50,087 bases of DNA. Origin: Alistipes sp. GTDB lineage: Bacteria; Bacteroidota; Bacteroidia; Bacteroidales; Rikenellaceae. The stretch's first letter is position 1, and every line of letters starts with the position of its first letter. The DNA is taken from contig JAFXLG010000008.1 in assembly GCA_017531305.1 (NCBI GenBank), forward strand, positions 1 to 50,087, written 5' to 3'. The notes under the pieces were generated by a model, which worked only from the letters and a program-made list of their open reading frames with translations, searched no databases and was not told the origin of the DNA. This document shows, piece after piece, positions 25,079 through 35,966 of the stretch. The position numbers and the translations under genes were made by a program.

Positions 25079-26308
25079 TTAATGTGTCGCCTTATACCAT
25101 GCCGTCTGTGGGTATGACTCTCTGCAAAGTTGAGATGGAGCAGAGGTTGTGAGTCCCGAAAATACCTCAGTGTTTACAGGGTAGAAGTTGGCATTAATGT
25201 ATGAAGACCAAAATTTATCGAGCGTAAACTTTGTTACAACAGTATTCCTTAGTTGCTGCTCAAACGCCTGCTTGTTTGTCTGATCCTTGCATGCCTGATT
25301 CACATAATCCCCAAGATCGAAGAATAGATGATTTGTTCCGCCATCATATGTCTGGAGTTTGTTCGGCTCTGCAAGATCTTCGACAGCCTGATTTACCTTA
25401 CGCATGGCATTTGCCAAAGCATCCAACTGAGAGCAATCCACGACAGCAATCGAACCTGTGTAAACTCCACCGCTTTGACTTACCTGCTCGTAATATTCAT
25501 AGAAACTCTTGGCAGCCTGAGTCAGATCATAGCTTTTGCCATTGTTCTGCAATAAATATGGGATCGTCTTTTCGTAGGGGAATCCCTTACCCATAATCTC
25601 GCACAGTGAGGCTACGATATATTTACTGCTGTTTCTAAGATCATACAAAGCCTCCACATTTGCCATGAAGCAGGCATCGAAGAGTATGTATTCGAACTTT
25701 TTGCCTGTTGCGCCTATTGCCTCCGCCAATGTGGGGATCTCGATGATGTTCGATGGGGTAGAGCTCTCTCCCAAGAATCGAGTTATAAACTCGCGAGGCA
25801 GCTCTATGTCGAGATGCTTCATCGCGCTCTTCTTCATGCCATTGTATTTGACCTGGCTCTCGAAGTCCGCAAAGGGAATCCAGCCCCAGCCATGTGAGCC
25901 TATGATAAGCCCATAGGAGGTGGCAGGTGCGCGGGATGTGATGTCGCTGAAGATATAACTGAGCGATGATTTGTCCATCTGGATAGGTAGATTGTATGAA
26001 GCAAACTCCTTCTCCTCTATCGTGCCATTCTTATACTCCAACTCAATAGCCTTTAGAGTCTTTTTGTCCGAGTGTCTAACGATTATTACGCGGCTCTGCC
26101 CTTTGATATCCTTGCTTAAGGCTTTTGCTATACCCTCTTCGTTGTAATCGTATGCCCAACTCAGGTCGGTTCCCACCATATATACAATCAGAGTCTGTGG
26201 TGTCGGCTCATCTTCTGGCGTGTGTATCTTCTCGCGGCAGGAGATGAGTGCAACCGATATGAAGCATAGCATCATTAGTCGGATGCTTTTATATGCAAAT
26301 CTCTCCAT
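25079..26308 (-). CDS. Clostripain-like C11 cysteine peptidase, lipoprotein
   Basis: A 409-residue exported protein with lipobox ALISC (Cys24). The clostripain fold follows: LIVYMVGTDLSW (40-51), catalytic His in IIGSHGWGW (H139) and catalytic Cys in LFDACFMANVEA (C213), with the usual FPYEKTIPYL region after it. Clostripains cleave after Arg or Lys and often self-process; gut Bacteroidales members act at the cell surface. Substrate unknown. It is the last gene of a minus-strand run and starts 3 bases after the DUF4919 stop, so the two are likely translationally coupled. Confidence 0.88.
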   Translation of the reverse strand: MERFAYKSIRLMMLCFISVALISCREKIHTPEDEPTPQTLIVYMVGTDLSWAYDYNEEGIAKALSKDIKGQSRVIIVRHSDKKTLKAIELEYKNGTIEEKEFASYNLPIQMDKSSLSYIFSDITSRAPATSYGLIIGSHGWGWIPFADFESQVKYNGMKKSAMKHLDIELPREFITRFLGESSTPSNIIEIPTLAEAIGATGKKFEYILFDACFMANVEALYDLRNSSKYIVASLCEIMGKGFPYEKTIPYLLQNNGKSYDLTQAAKSFYEYYEQVSQSGGVYTGSIAVVDCSQLDALANAMRKVNQAVEDLAEPNKLQTYDGGTNHLFFDLGDYVNQACKDQTNKQAFEQQLRNTVVTKFTLDKFWSSYINANFYPVNTEVFSGLTTSAPSQLCRESYPQTAWYKATH

Positions 26309-26311
26309 TTA

Positions 26312-27052
26312 CTATTTATACTCTCTTGGTTTAAGATTATTGAACTGCCATGTGCGCTTCTTCTTGAATGTAACCTCATCGGGCTTGTTACGATATATGC
26401 GGCTGTAGTCAAAGTAAAAACCTTTTATCTTGCCATCGGGGACCTTGCGAGGCTCGACCAATGGGATGTACTCCACGTTGCGGCTCACGATCTCGGCACG
26501 CTTGCTCGCTACACCCATCGAAGAGACCACATCAACGGCGTGAGAAAACATCAAAATATGCATCGGATATTTCTCCGAGCGACCATCTCCCGAAGACTTG
26601 ATTGTCTCCAAAATTCCTTGCAGATGATAGAAATAGGCTTGCTCCTTCTCTTTGTCAGCCATGGTGCCATAGGCAAATACCATCATGTTTAGAATCGTTG
26701 GGCTGAAGGGGTCTTTATCCAAAGCCTCGGTGCAGAGTGATATGATGTATTCGGCATCTTTCTTTGTCGCCTTGTCAACATCCAAGTTGCTCATCGTGGC
26801 ATATAGATTCTCCAAAGCGGGATTTGTCGCCATGGGAGCGTAATGATCCTGATAGGCATAACCATAATAAAGATAGTGGTACTCCTCCTCCGATAGACGT
26901 TCCAGATTTTTGTATCGCATCATCAGCGAAGAGTGGTAGTATGGTGACTCGTTGTCCATCGTTTTGCGAAGGATATCGTCCTCATCGGGTACCTTAGCCC
27001 ACGCCAAAGTTGGAAGCAAAAACAGTAAAAGTATGAATATTTTTCTCATCAT
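26312..27052 (-). CDS. DUF4919 family exported protein
   Basis: A 246-residue protein with a signal peptide (about 1-19, ending AWA). The start of the mature part (YYHSSLMMRYKN ... YHYLYYGYAYQDHYAP) is typical of DUF4919, a Bacteroidota family of unknown function with an alpha-helical repeat look. No catalytic residues are evident. It is 27 bases after dapA and 3 bases before the C11 peptidase gene, so it may be a periplasmic partner of the peptidase; that is inference. Confidence 0.8.
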   Translation of the reverse strand: MMRKIFILLLFLLPTLAWAKVPDEDDILRKTMDNESPYYHSSLMMRYKNLERLSEEEYHYLYYGYAYQDHYAPMATNPALENLYATMSNLDVDKATKKDAEYIISLCTEALDKDPFSPTILNMMVFAYGTMADKEKEQAYFYHLQGILETIKSSGDGRSEKYPMHILMFSHAVDVVSSMGVASKRAEIVSRNVEYIPLVEPRKVPDGKIKGFYFDYSRIYRNKPDEVTFKKKRTWQFNNLKPREYK

Positions 27053-27079
27053 CTCTCTTTTTAATGGATAACGCCCGAT

Positions 27080-27970
27080 TTAGCACAATTCGTATTCGGT
27101 GATTAACTTTTCCATCTTGCGCATCAGCAGATCTGTGGCAGGAACGAGTGGCAGACGCAGGTTGTTCTCTATCTGTTTCATGATCGTTAGAGCTGCCTTC
27201 ACGCCAACAGGGTTTCCTTGCTCAAAAAGTGCGCAGACTGCCTCGTGAAGTGGGGTGTATGCCTCCTCGGCGCGGTCGAAGAGTCCATTCTTAGAGAGAT
27301 ATACCACGTGCGAGAAACGCTTTGGGAAGGCATTTACCGCAACCGAGATCACTCCGTCACCGCCCTTGCGCATCACATCTACCGTCATACCGTCATCGCC
27401 CGAAAGAACGAGGAATCCCTTAGGACGGTTCTTGATAATCTGCTCAATCTGATCAATTTTGCCCGAAGCCTCCTTTATGCCAATAATATTATCCACCTCG
27501 GCAGCCAAACGGCAGGTGGTGTCGGCACTCATGTTTACGCCAGTACGCCCTGGTACGTTGTATAGAATTACAGGCACGGGCGAGGCTTTCGCGATAGCTT
27601 CGAAGTGGCGATAGAGTCCCTCCTGTGATGGCTTATTATAATATGGTGTTACGCTCAAGATGGCATCCACACCCTCCAGATCCATTGCTCCTAATTGACG
27701 TACCACCTCGGCTGTGTTGTTACCTCCTGCACCGACAACGATTGGGCATCTGCCAGCAACAACTTGCTTTGTGAAGCGCAATACCTCGGCTCTTTCTGGG
27801 TGGCTCAAAGTCGGAGTCTCGGCAGTAGTGCCAAGCGCAACGATGTAATCTGTTCCACCATCCAATACATAATTTATCATTCTCTCCAATGCCTCCCAAT
27901 CAATCGACATATCTGCCCTGAATGGGGTGATCATTGCGGCACCAACGCCTTTAAGTCTATTTCTCATCAT
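27080..27970 (-). CDS. dapA: 4-hydroxy-tetrahydrodipicolinate synthase
   Basis: A 296-residue TIM-barrel aldolase that condenses pyruvate with aspartate semialdehyde in the lysine/diaminopimelate pathway. Visible are GTTAETPTLS (about 47-56), the Tyr in ILYNVPGRTGVN and the Schiff-base Lys in IGIKEASG (about 161-168). Full length. It feeds lysine and peptidoglycan synthesis. It is 27 bases downstream of ligA on the same strand. A related N-acetylneuraminate-lyase-like function is unlikely given the motif set. Confidence 0.95.
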   Translation of the reverse strand: MMRNRLKGVGAAMITPFRADMSIDWEALERMINYVLDGGTDYIVALGTTAETPTLSHPERAEVLRFTKQVVAGRCPIVVGAGGNNTAEVVRQLGAMDLEGVDAILSVTPYYNKPSQEGLYRHFEAIAKASPVPVILYNVPGRTGVNMSADTTCRLAAEVDNIIGIKEASGKIDQIEQIIKNRPKGFLVLSGDDGMTVDVMRKGGDGVISVAVNAFPKRFSHVVYLSKNGLFDRAEEAYTPLHEAVCALFEQGNPVGVKAALTIMKQIENNLRLPLVPATDLLMRKMEKLITEYELC

Positions 27971-27997
27971 CTTAAATCTTTATCTTTTGATTTCACT

Positions 27998-30106
<2,109 letters not shown>

Positions 30107-30123
30107 TTATGGTTTTTAGGGTA

Positions 30124-30131
30124 TAAAGGTA
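30124..30131 (-). promoter_or_regulatory. Near-consensus -7 box of ligA
   Basis: Minus strand TACCTTTA (TAnnTTTG with the last base changed), about 20 bases before the ATG. Confidence 0.4.
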
Positions 30132-30189
30132 CACAATTTGTTTGTAAGAATGGCGAAAAATAAAAAAAAAGCAAAAAAAATATAAACAT

Positions 30190-30220
30190 TTGTTTTGATA
30201 TATAAATTTGCTTATACTTG
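30190..30220 (+). promoter_or_regulatory. Promoter of the small acidic protein gene
   Basis: TTG at 30190-30192, 20 bases, TATACTTG at 30213-30220 (one change from consensus), 18 bases before the ATG at 30239. An alternative exact -7 box, TAAATTTG (30203-30210), lacks a spaced TTG. Confidence 0.45.
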
Positions 30221-30238
30221 CAGAAAATTTCGGGAAAT

Positions 30239-30550
30239 ATGGCACCAAATAGTACAAAAAAAAGATTAGTTACATCATTTAATAACCTCTCTGCCGAGTT
30301 GCAGGGAGAGTTGAAGACACTTTATCCAAGAGGTTTTTCAGAGGTAATGCAGCGCATTGATAAGCCAAATGGCGATTTCTTCTATGTCGTTCCGTTTGAG
30401 ACCGAGGAGGTTTCGTACTTGGTGAAGATTGATGTGAAGATCGATGATTCGGCAGATGATGCTTTGGAGGATGATTTCTACGGTGAGGATGAAATCAAGG
30501 GTGCGGACGAGATTCCAGCCGATGAGGATATGGGTGATGATGATATGTAA
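30239..30550 (+). CDS. Conserved small acidic protein, unknown function
   Basis: A 103-residue cytoplasmic protein. I use the ATG at 30239 (MAPNSTKKRL); the upstream TTG at 30218 falls in the promoter. A basic N-terminus leads into a compact region (ELQGELKTLYPRGFSEVMQR and FFYVVPFETEEVSYLVKID) and then a very acidic Asp/Glu tail of ~35 residues. Similar proteins occur across Bacteroidales, but I know of no function. The acidic tail suggests a chaperone-like, nucleic-acid-mimic or partner-binding role; this is speculation. Confidence 0.75.
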   Translation: MAPNSTKKRLVTSFNNLSAELQGELKTLYPRGFSEVMQRIDKPNGDFFYVVPFETEEVSYLVKIDVKIDDSADDALEDDFYGEDEIKGADEIPADEDMGDDDM

Positions 30551-30610
30551 TCAGGAAGGAATTTATTAACGATTGGAATGTAGCTGTTGCTACGCCGATT
30601 ATTAAGAAAT

Positions 30611-30652
30611 AAGAGTATTGACCATGAGTGGGGTCGATACTCTTGTTTTTTT
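30611..30652 (+). terminator. Intrinsic terminator after the acidic protein gene
   Basis: 13-bp stem AAGAGTATTGACC / GGTCGATACTCTT (30611-30623 with 30632-30644, one wobble) and a T-run. Confidence 0.88.
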
Positions 30653-30735
30653 GTGGTGAGGTAGGAAAAAGGAGAGTGTGAGTAATTTTAGTTGCCGTAA
30701 TAATGGTGAGCAATATGCTTTTTGTTGCCTAATTT

Positions 30736-30767
30736 TTGCATTTTTAGGACTTATAAATTTATCTTTG
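30736..30767 (+). promoter_or_regulatory. Promoter of the DUF5020 gene
   Basis: TTG at 30736-30738, 21 bases, TATCTTTG at 30760-30767. It gives a leader of about 120 bases before the ATG at 30890, long for this window, with no obvious riboswitch fold. Confidence 0.6.
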
Positions 30768-30889
30768 TATTATGATGGATTGTTTTTGTCGAGAAAATTC
30801 ATCTTTTTGGAACTTTGCTGCTGTAATGGATCGTGCCGTTACAGAGCATGAATGATTGGAGAATGATGTTTAACTTAATACCAACCCAA

Positions 30890-31600
30890 ATGAAGTATTC
30901 TAAATTTTTCTTTGCATTATTGTCGGGGCTGATGGTTTTTATGGCATCCGATGCTGTGGGTCAGAATCTGCAGCTGCATTATGATTTTGATCGTAGGTCG
31001 GTAACCTCTACCGTAGAGATGTTTCGTGCCGATGGTAGCGGAAGCACCTTCTTCTTTGTTGATCTGGACTACTCGCCCAAAGTGACTGGAGCCTATTGGG
31101 AGATTGCCCGTGAGTTGTGTTTCTGGAAGGAGAGCAAGGCGAGTTGGTTGTCTATCCATGTGGAGTATAATGGCGGTCTGAATACTCAAGCAGGCTCGTT
31201 TAATAATGCATTTTTGGGCGGTTTGACCTATTCGGGTCATTCTGAGGATTGGAGCAAGACGTGGTCTTTGTCGGCTATGTATAAGTTGATTCCTGGTACA
31301 GTAACTGCTGCGGGTGATAAGCAGGATCATAATTTCCAGATTACAGGAGTCTGGAATCTCGACTTCTTCGATCATTGGATCTCATTTAATGGCTTTGCCG
31401 ATTATTGGCGCGAGGCAAGAGCATGGCAGGGCACCAAATTCATATTCCTTGCCGAGCCTCAGTTGTGGGTTAATCTCAATAAGGTCAGAGGTTGGGATAA
31501 GGTTAATCTCAGCCTTGGTACAGAGGTCGAGCTCTCTAATAATTTCGTGCGCAAAGGCTTTTGCGCGATGCCTACTTTGGCTGCAAAATGGAATTTTTAA
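30890..31600 (+). CDS. DUF5020 (Tsx-like) outer-membrane protein
   Basis: I choose the ATG at 30890 (236 residues), which places a signal peptide (about 1-24, ending AVGQ) at the N-terminus; the upstream in-frame start at 30833 adds 19 residues of non-signal sequence. The mature part has alternating strands with aromatic ends (LQLHYDFDRR, STFFFVDLDY, WISFNGFADYW) and ends in a barrel-like Phe (AAKWNF), the pattern of DUF5020, which resembles the Tsx nucleoside channel. It precedes a purine permease gene by 21 bases, so passage of nucleosides or nucleobases through the outer membrane is a reasonable inference. Confidence 0.78.
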   Translation: MKYSKFFFALLSGLMVFMASDAVGQNLQLHYDFDRRSVTSTVEMFRADGSGSTFFFVDLDYSPKVTGAYWEIARELCFWKESKASWLSIHVEYNGGLNTQAGSFNNAFLGGLTYSGHSEDWSKTWSLSAMYKLIPGTVTAAGDKQDHNFQITGVWNLDFFDHWISFNGFADYWREARAWQGTKFIFLAEPQLWVNLNKVRGWDKVNLSLGTEVELSNNFVRKGFCAMPTLAAKWNF

Positions 31601-31621
31601 CACTCTAATCTAATATTTACA

Positions 31622-32914
31622 ATGCTTAAGAAACTATTCGGATTTGATCCGACACAATCCACGATCAGAAAAGAGATCGTGGCAGGAATCACTACATTCC
31701 TCACCATGTCTTACATCCTTGCCGTAAACCCATCTATGTTTAGCCAATTGGAAGGTATGCCTGGCGGTGCGGTCTTTACCTCTACAGCTTTGGCTGCTAT
31801 CATTGGATGTTTGGTGATGGCGTTTTGGGGCAAATTGCCATTCGGACTTGCTCCTGGAATGGGACTCAATGCCTTCTTTGTTTATAGTGTATGCCTTGGA
31901 ATGGGATATTCGTGGCAGTTTGCGCTTACAGCGGTGTTGCTCGAAGGTTTTATATTCATAATCCTTACCGCAACCAATGTTCGTGAGGCTATCGTTAATG
32001 CCATTCCGTTGAGCTTGCGTAATGCCATAGGCGCAGGTATAGGTCTCTTTATCGCCTTTATCGGCTTGAGCAGTGCGGGTGTGGTTGTGCATGATGACGC
32101 AACGCTTGTGGCTCTTGGAGATATCACATCTGGCTCGGCACTTCTTGCACTCATTGGTTTGGTTATCACAGGATTTATGTACGCTCGCAACATCCCTGGT
32201 GCGATCCTTATCGGTATCCTTGTGACCATGATAATCGGTATCCCTATGGGTGTTACCGAGTTCAAGGGCGTTTTGTCGCATCCTAAATCAATCGCGCCAA
32301 TCTTCTGTCAGTTTGAGTTTGAGAATATCCTCACGCTTGATATGCTTGTTGTGGTGTTTACATTCCTCTTTATTGATATGTTCGATACAGTAGGTACTCT
32401 TGTCGGAGTATGTACCAAGGCTAAGATGGTCGATGAGAAGGGTAATATCAATAGATTGAAGCAGGCGTTCATGGCTGATGCAATCGCAACAACTGCAGGT
32501 GCTATGCTCGGAACATCTACAACTACCACTTATGTGGAGAGTGCAGCGGGTGTAGCTCAGGGTGGTCGCTCTGGTCTTACCGCATTTTCTGTTGCTATGT
32601 GTTTCGTTGTGGCGTTGTTCTTCTCGCCACTCTTCCTCTCTATCCCATCGGCTGCAACAGCTCCTGCGCTTATTATCGTAGGATTGTTGATGATGGAGCC
32701 TGTGGTAAAAATTCCATGGGATGATTTTTCAGAGTCTATTCCAGCATTCGTATGTATAATTATGATGCCTTTGACATACTCTATCTCAAATGGTATTTTG
32801 CTTGGTATGATTGCTTATGTATTGATGAATATCGTTTGCGGTAACTATAAGAAAATTACAATTCCGATGGCTATTATGGCTATTCTGTTTATCCTTAAAT
32901 TTATCTTTATATAG
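31622..32914 (+). CDS. NCS2-type guanine/hypoxanthine (AzgA-like) permease
   Basis: A 430-residue inner-membrane transporter with 12-14 hydrophobic segments. The N-terminus FGFDPTQSTIRKEIVAGITTFLTMSYILAVNP is the hallmark of the AzgA/PbuG branch; other family points are GLAPGMGLNAFFVY (about 80) and TSTTTTYVESAAGVAQGGRSGLTA (about 300-323). It imports guanine, hypoxanthine or adenine with protons. The DUF5020 porin precedes it and purA follows, so the trio looks like purine salvage and interconversion. Confidence 0.92.
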   Translation: MLKKLFGFDPTQSTIRKEIVAGITTFLTMSYILAVNPSMFSQLEGMPGGAVFTSTALAAIIGCLVMAFWGKLPFGLAPGMGLNAFFVYSVCLGMGYSWQFALTAVLLEGFIFIILTATNVREAIVNAIPLSLRNAIGAGIGLFIAFIGLSSAGVVVHDDATLVALGDITSGSALLALIGLVITGFMYARNIPGAILIGILVTMIIGIPMGVTEFKGVLSHPKSIAPIFCQFEFENILTLDMLVVVFTFLFIDMFDTVGTLVGVCTKAKMVDEKGNINRLKQAFMADAIATTAGAMLGTSTTTTYVESAAGVAQGGRSGLTAFSVAMCFVVALFFSPLFLSIPSAATAPALIIVGLLMMEPVVKIPWDDFSESIPAFVCIIMMPLTYSISNGILLGMIAYVLMNIVCGNYKKITIPMAIMAILFILKFIFI

Positions 32915-32950
32915 TTTGGGGCAATATCTTGAAATTTTAAATATTTTGTG

Positions 32951-32990
32951 AGCAGTCTGCTTGCCTTCAGGGTGGCAGACTGCTTGTTTT
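32951..32990 (+). terminator. Intrinsic terminator after the permease gene
   Basis: 10-bp perfect stem AGCAGTCTGC / GCAGACTGCT (32951-32960 with 32975-32984) then TTGTTTT. Confidence 0.85.
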
Positions 32991-33012
32991 AAGAGGTGAT
33001 AGCGCGATAGTT

Positions 33013-33093
33013 GTGGTGGATGGTTATGTCACCGTATGTGGTAAATTAACCACAAAGCGACTCTTTTAACAATCTGTTGAAAAATTCCACCAC
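33013..33093. promoter_or_regulatory. Nested inverted repeats upstream of the purA promoter
   Basis: An 18-bp dyad TGTGGT-N6-ACCACA (33037-33054) sits inside a wider pair GTGGTGGA (33013-33020) and TCCACCAC (33086-33093). Both lie just upstream of the purA -33 element. They could be a regulator site; no matching regulator gene is next to them. Confidence 0.35.
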
Positions 33094-33101
33094 CCGATAG
33101 C

Positions 33102-33130
33102 TTGCAGATGAAAAAAAATATGTAACTTTG
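33102..33130 (+). promoter_or_regulatory. Promoter of purA
   Basis: TTG at 33102-33104, 18 bases, TAACTTTG at 33123-33130, about 40 bases before the ATG. Confidence 0.7.
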
Positions 33131-33169
33131 AGTGCAAAAAATAGTTTTTGTCTAAATTGCTAATAGATA

Positions 33170-34438
33170 ATGAAAAAAGTAGATGTAGTTCTTGGTTTGC
33201 AGTGGGGTGACGAAGGTAAGGGTAAGGTTGTCGATGTGTTGACTCCTAACTATACTGTTGTCGCTCGTTTTCAGGGTGGTCCTAATGCTGGTCACTCGTT
33301 GCACTTTGGTGATAAGAGTTTTGTGTTGCGTACCGTACCATCAGGTATCTTCCGTGATGGGTCGGTTAATATTATCGGTAACGGCGTGGTCGTTGACCCT
33401 GTAAGCCTTACTGAGGAGCTTCGTAATATCGCCGATCAGGGTATCCCTGTTAAGGAGAAGCTCTTTATCTCGAAGAAGGCTCATATCATCCTTCCTACAC
33501 ACCGTATGCTTGATGCAGCCAGCGAGGCGGCTAAGGGTAAGTCTAAGATCGGATCTACATTGAAGGGTATCGGTCCTACATATATGGATAAGACAGGTCG
33601 CAATGGTTTGCGTTTTGGTGATGTCTTGGCTACCGATTTTGTGGATCGTTACAATAAGCTCAAGTCTAAGCATCAGGAGATGCTCAGCCAGTATGCTGGT
33701 TTTGAGTATGATGTTACTGAGTACGAGAAGACTTGGATGGAGGGTATCGAGTATTTGAAGGGATTCCGCTTTATCGATAGCGAGCATGAGGTGAATGAGA
33801 TGATCAAACAGGATGTTGCAATCCTTGCCGAGGGTGCTCAGGGCTCTTTGCTCGATGTTGATTTCGGTACATATCCATTTGTTACCTCTTCAAACACCGT
33901 TTGTGCGGGAGTTTGTACAGGTTTGGGTGTTGCGCCTACTAAGATCGGTGACGTGTATGGTATCTTTAAGGCATATTGCACACGCGTAGGTAGCGGTCCA
34001 TTCCCTACCGAGCTTTTCGATGAGGTTGGCGAGGAGTTGCGCCGCATTGGTCATGAGTTTGGTGCTGTTACAGGTCGTCCACGCCGTTGTGGTTGGTTGG
34101 ATCTGGTTGCGCTCAAGTATGCTGTTATGGTCGATGGCGTTACTCAGCTCATTATGATGAAGTCGGATGTTATGAACGACTTCGAGACTATCAAGGTCGC
34201 TACGGCTTACAAGATCGGTGGCGAGGTGGTTGACCACTTCCCTTACGAGGTTACCGATGATTTAGAGCCAGTATATACAGAGTTCCCAGGTTGGAAGTGC
34301 GATATCTGTAAGGTTCGCCGTTACGAGGACTTCCCACAGGAATTCAAGAACTATGTGGAGTTTATCGAGCGTGAGACAGGAGTACCTGTTAAGATCATTT
34401 CGGTAGGTCCAGATCGTGAGGAGACTATCATTAGATAG
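33170..34438 (+). CDS. purA: Adenylosuccinate synthetase
   Basis: A 422-residue cytoplasmic enzyme joining IMP and aspartate with GTP, the first step from IMP to AMP. The N-terminal GLQWGDEGKGKVVD (9-22) holds the phosphate-binding loop and catalytic Asp; GPNAGHSL (~37-44), IGSTLKGIGPTYMDK (~126-140) and TGRPRRCGWLDL (~302-313) are all present. Full length. The codon use looks optimised, fitting a housekeeping gene. It has its own promoter but lies after the purine permease. The glycosidase gene follows 21 bases later without a visible terminator. Confidence 0.97.
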   Translation: MKKVDVVLGLQWGDEGKGKVVDVLTPNYTVVARFQGGPNAGHSLHFGDKSFVLRTVPSGIFRDGSVNIIGNGVVVDPVSLTEELRNIADQGIPVKEKLFISKKAHIILPTHRMLDAASEAAKGKSKIGSTLKGIGPTYMDKTGRNGLRFGDVLATDFVDRYNKLKSKHQEMLSQYAGFEYDVTEYEKTWMEGIEYLKGFRFIDSEHEVNEMIKQDVAILAEGAQGSLLDVDFGTYPFVTSSNTVCAGVCTGLGVAPTKIGDVYGIFKAYCTRVGSGPFPTELFDEVGEELRRIGHEFGAVTGRPRRCGWLDLVALKYAVMVDGVTQLIMMKSDVMNDFETIKVATAYKIGGEVVDHFPYEVTDDLEPVYTEFPGWKCDICKVRRYEDFPQEFKNYVEFIERETGVPVKIISVGPDREETIIR

Positions 34439-34459
34439 TTTTGCCATAAAGCGTTCTTT

Positions 34460-35713
34460 ATGAATCTCTTGCACCGATTATTTAAAGTGCTTTGTGTGGT
34501 TGTCGCGACCCATGGGGCGGTCTTTGTTGCGGCTCAAGAGTTAAGTGTGGTTAAACCTCGCAAAGCGGGAGATTTCGTCAATTCGATTGGCGTTAATACT
34601 CACTTCGGATATTACGATACGACCTACGGCAAGTATGAGCAGATTTTAAAACCTCGCTTGTTGGAGTTGGGCGTAAAGCATATCCGTGACGGAACTTATA
34701 ACCAAGATGTTGTAAGAAAATATCGAGAGGTTGGGCAGGCAGGCATCAGACTCCTGCTCATCACCTCTTCCGATAGGGCCGTCAGCCAAGCCAAAGCCAT
34801 CGGCGATATGCTATGGGGCGTGGAGGCAGTGAATGAACCCGATATGCGTAGGTATGAAGGCGGATGGGTGAAGTTTGCTTGTCGCGAGCAACAAAACCTT
34901 TATCAAGCCATCAAGCAGGATTCAGAATTGAGCCATCTCCCTGTTGTTGGGCTTTCGCTGGCTAATATCAGACGTAGCCCATCGGAGTTAGGTGATATCT
35001 CTCAGTGGATGGATTATGGCGGTATGCATCCCTATGCTGCTGGCGAGTATCCTTCGAAACATTGGGGATGGGGTATGTCGATGGAGTCGGCACTCGGTGA
35101 GGCTCGTAAGGTAAGTGGTGATAAACCGTTGCTTGTTACCGAGTGTGGTTATCATAATCGCATAGCCGAGAAATCTCATCCTGGTGTGAGTGAGCAGGCT
35201 GCAGCTATTTATCACCTGCATTTGTTCTTCATCTATTTCAATCAGGGCGTTGAGCGTAGCTATAAATACGAGTTGCTCGATTTGAAAGATGATGAGAAAA
35301 TGAGTGATAAAGAGTGCCATTTCGGCTTGGTGCGTAGTGATGGATCGGTGAAGCCTTCGTTTACGGCTATCAAGAATCTGATTTTGCTCTTGGATGATGA
35401 GAAGAAAGATTTTAGATGCCGAGATTTGGAGTACGCCGTTGAGTCGGATGCTGTGATTAGGACTACACTTCTGCAAAAGAGCGATGGCTCTTGGTGGTTG
35501 GCTTTGATGCGAGAGGTCGATGTCTTTGATCTAAAGAGTGGACAGGATGTCGAGGTAGAGCCGATAAAGGTCAGTGTGAAGTTCGCTCGTAAGATGGATG
35601 TTTGTTGTTATAAGCCGAATCATTCGGTAGAGCCGATTGCGGAGTGGCAGTCGGTGCGCTCGGTTGAGTGTATGATGGATGGATGTGTGCAACTTCTCCG
35701 TATTGAGAAGTGA
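34460..35713 (+). CDS. Secreted TIM-barrel glycosidase-like protein (GH-A clan type)
   Basis: A 417-residue exported protein with a signal peptide (about 1-25, ending VFVAAQ). A TIM barrel is suggested by IGVNTHF, VKHIRDG, IRLLLITSS and WGVEAVNEPDM. The NEP triplet (N125-E126-P127) is the acid/base motif of clan GH-A, and LLVTECGYH (E228) suits the nucleophile, ~100 residues later. A C-terminal beta-sandwich-like part (about 320-417) completes it, as in GH39- or GH5-like enzymes. I cannot assign the family or substrate. It lies behind purA with only 21 bases between, apparently by read-through, and has no SusC/D genes beside it. Confidence 0.7.
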   Translation: MNLLHRLFKVLCVVVATHGAVFVAAQELSVVKPRKAGDFVNSIGVNTHFGYYDTTYGKYEQILKPRLLELGVKHIRDGTYNQDVVRKYREVGQAGIRLLLITSSDRAVSQAKAIGDMLWGVEAVNEPDMRRYEGGWVKFACREQQNLYQAIKQDSELSHLPVVGLSLANIRRSPSELGDISQWMDYGGMHPYAAGEYPSKHWGWGMSMESALGEARKVSGDKPLLVTECGYHNRIAEKSHPGVSEQAAAIYHLHLFFIYFNQGVERSYKYELLDLKDDEKMSDKECHFGLVRSDGSVKPSFTAIKNLILLLDDEKKDFRCRDLEYAVESDAVIRTTLLQKSDGSWWLALMREVDVFDLKSGQDVEVEPIKVSVKFARKMDVCCYKPNHSVEPIAEWQSVRSVECMMDGCVQLLRIEK

Positions 35714-35966
35714 GCGCAGAAAAGTGAGAAGGATTGTTTTGCGAGATACTAAAATGTGTTTTTTTACGTTTGGTGTCTGTATTAAAGATATTTTTTTAAG
35801 TGATAGGTGCTTGATATAATAGTCGAGGTATCCAGCTTTGAAAATTGAGAGTGAGTCGCGCTGCTTCAATTCCTGAGTTTGGTGCCATGGTTGTTGTTTC
35901 GAGCTTTTATCGTTTATAAGGGTTTGCAGTCGCGGCATGACCCGATAGTAACCAATATTTTGATAA
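35714..35966. other. Intergenic region before etfB
   Basis: About 250 bases. A TACGTTTG box (35765-35772) is a possible -7 element for the etf operon, though the nearest TTG is 23 bases upstream. No strong hairpin or repeat is evident. Confidence 0.3.

Noticed and set aside
30833-30889. Upstream in-frame start for the DUF5020 gene
   Set aside because: It would put 19 polar residues before a good signal peptide; the ATG at 30890 fits better.
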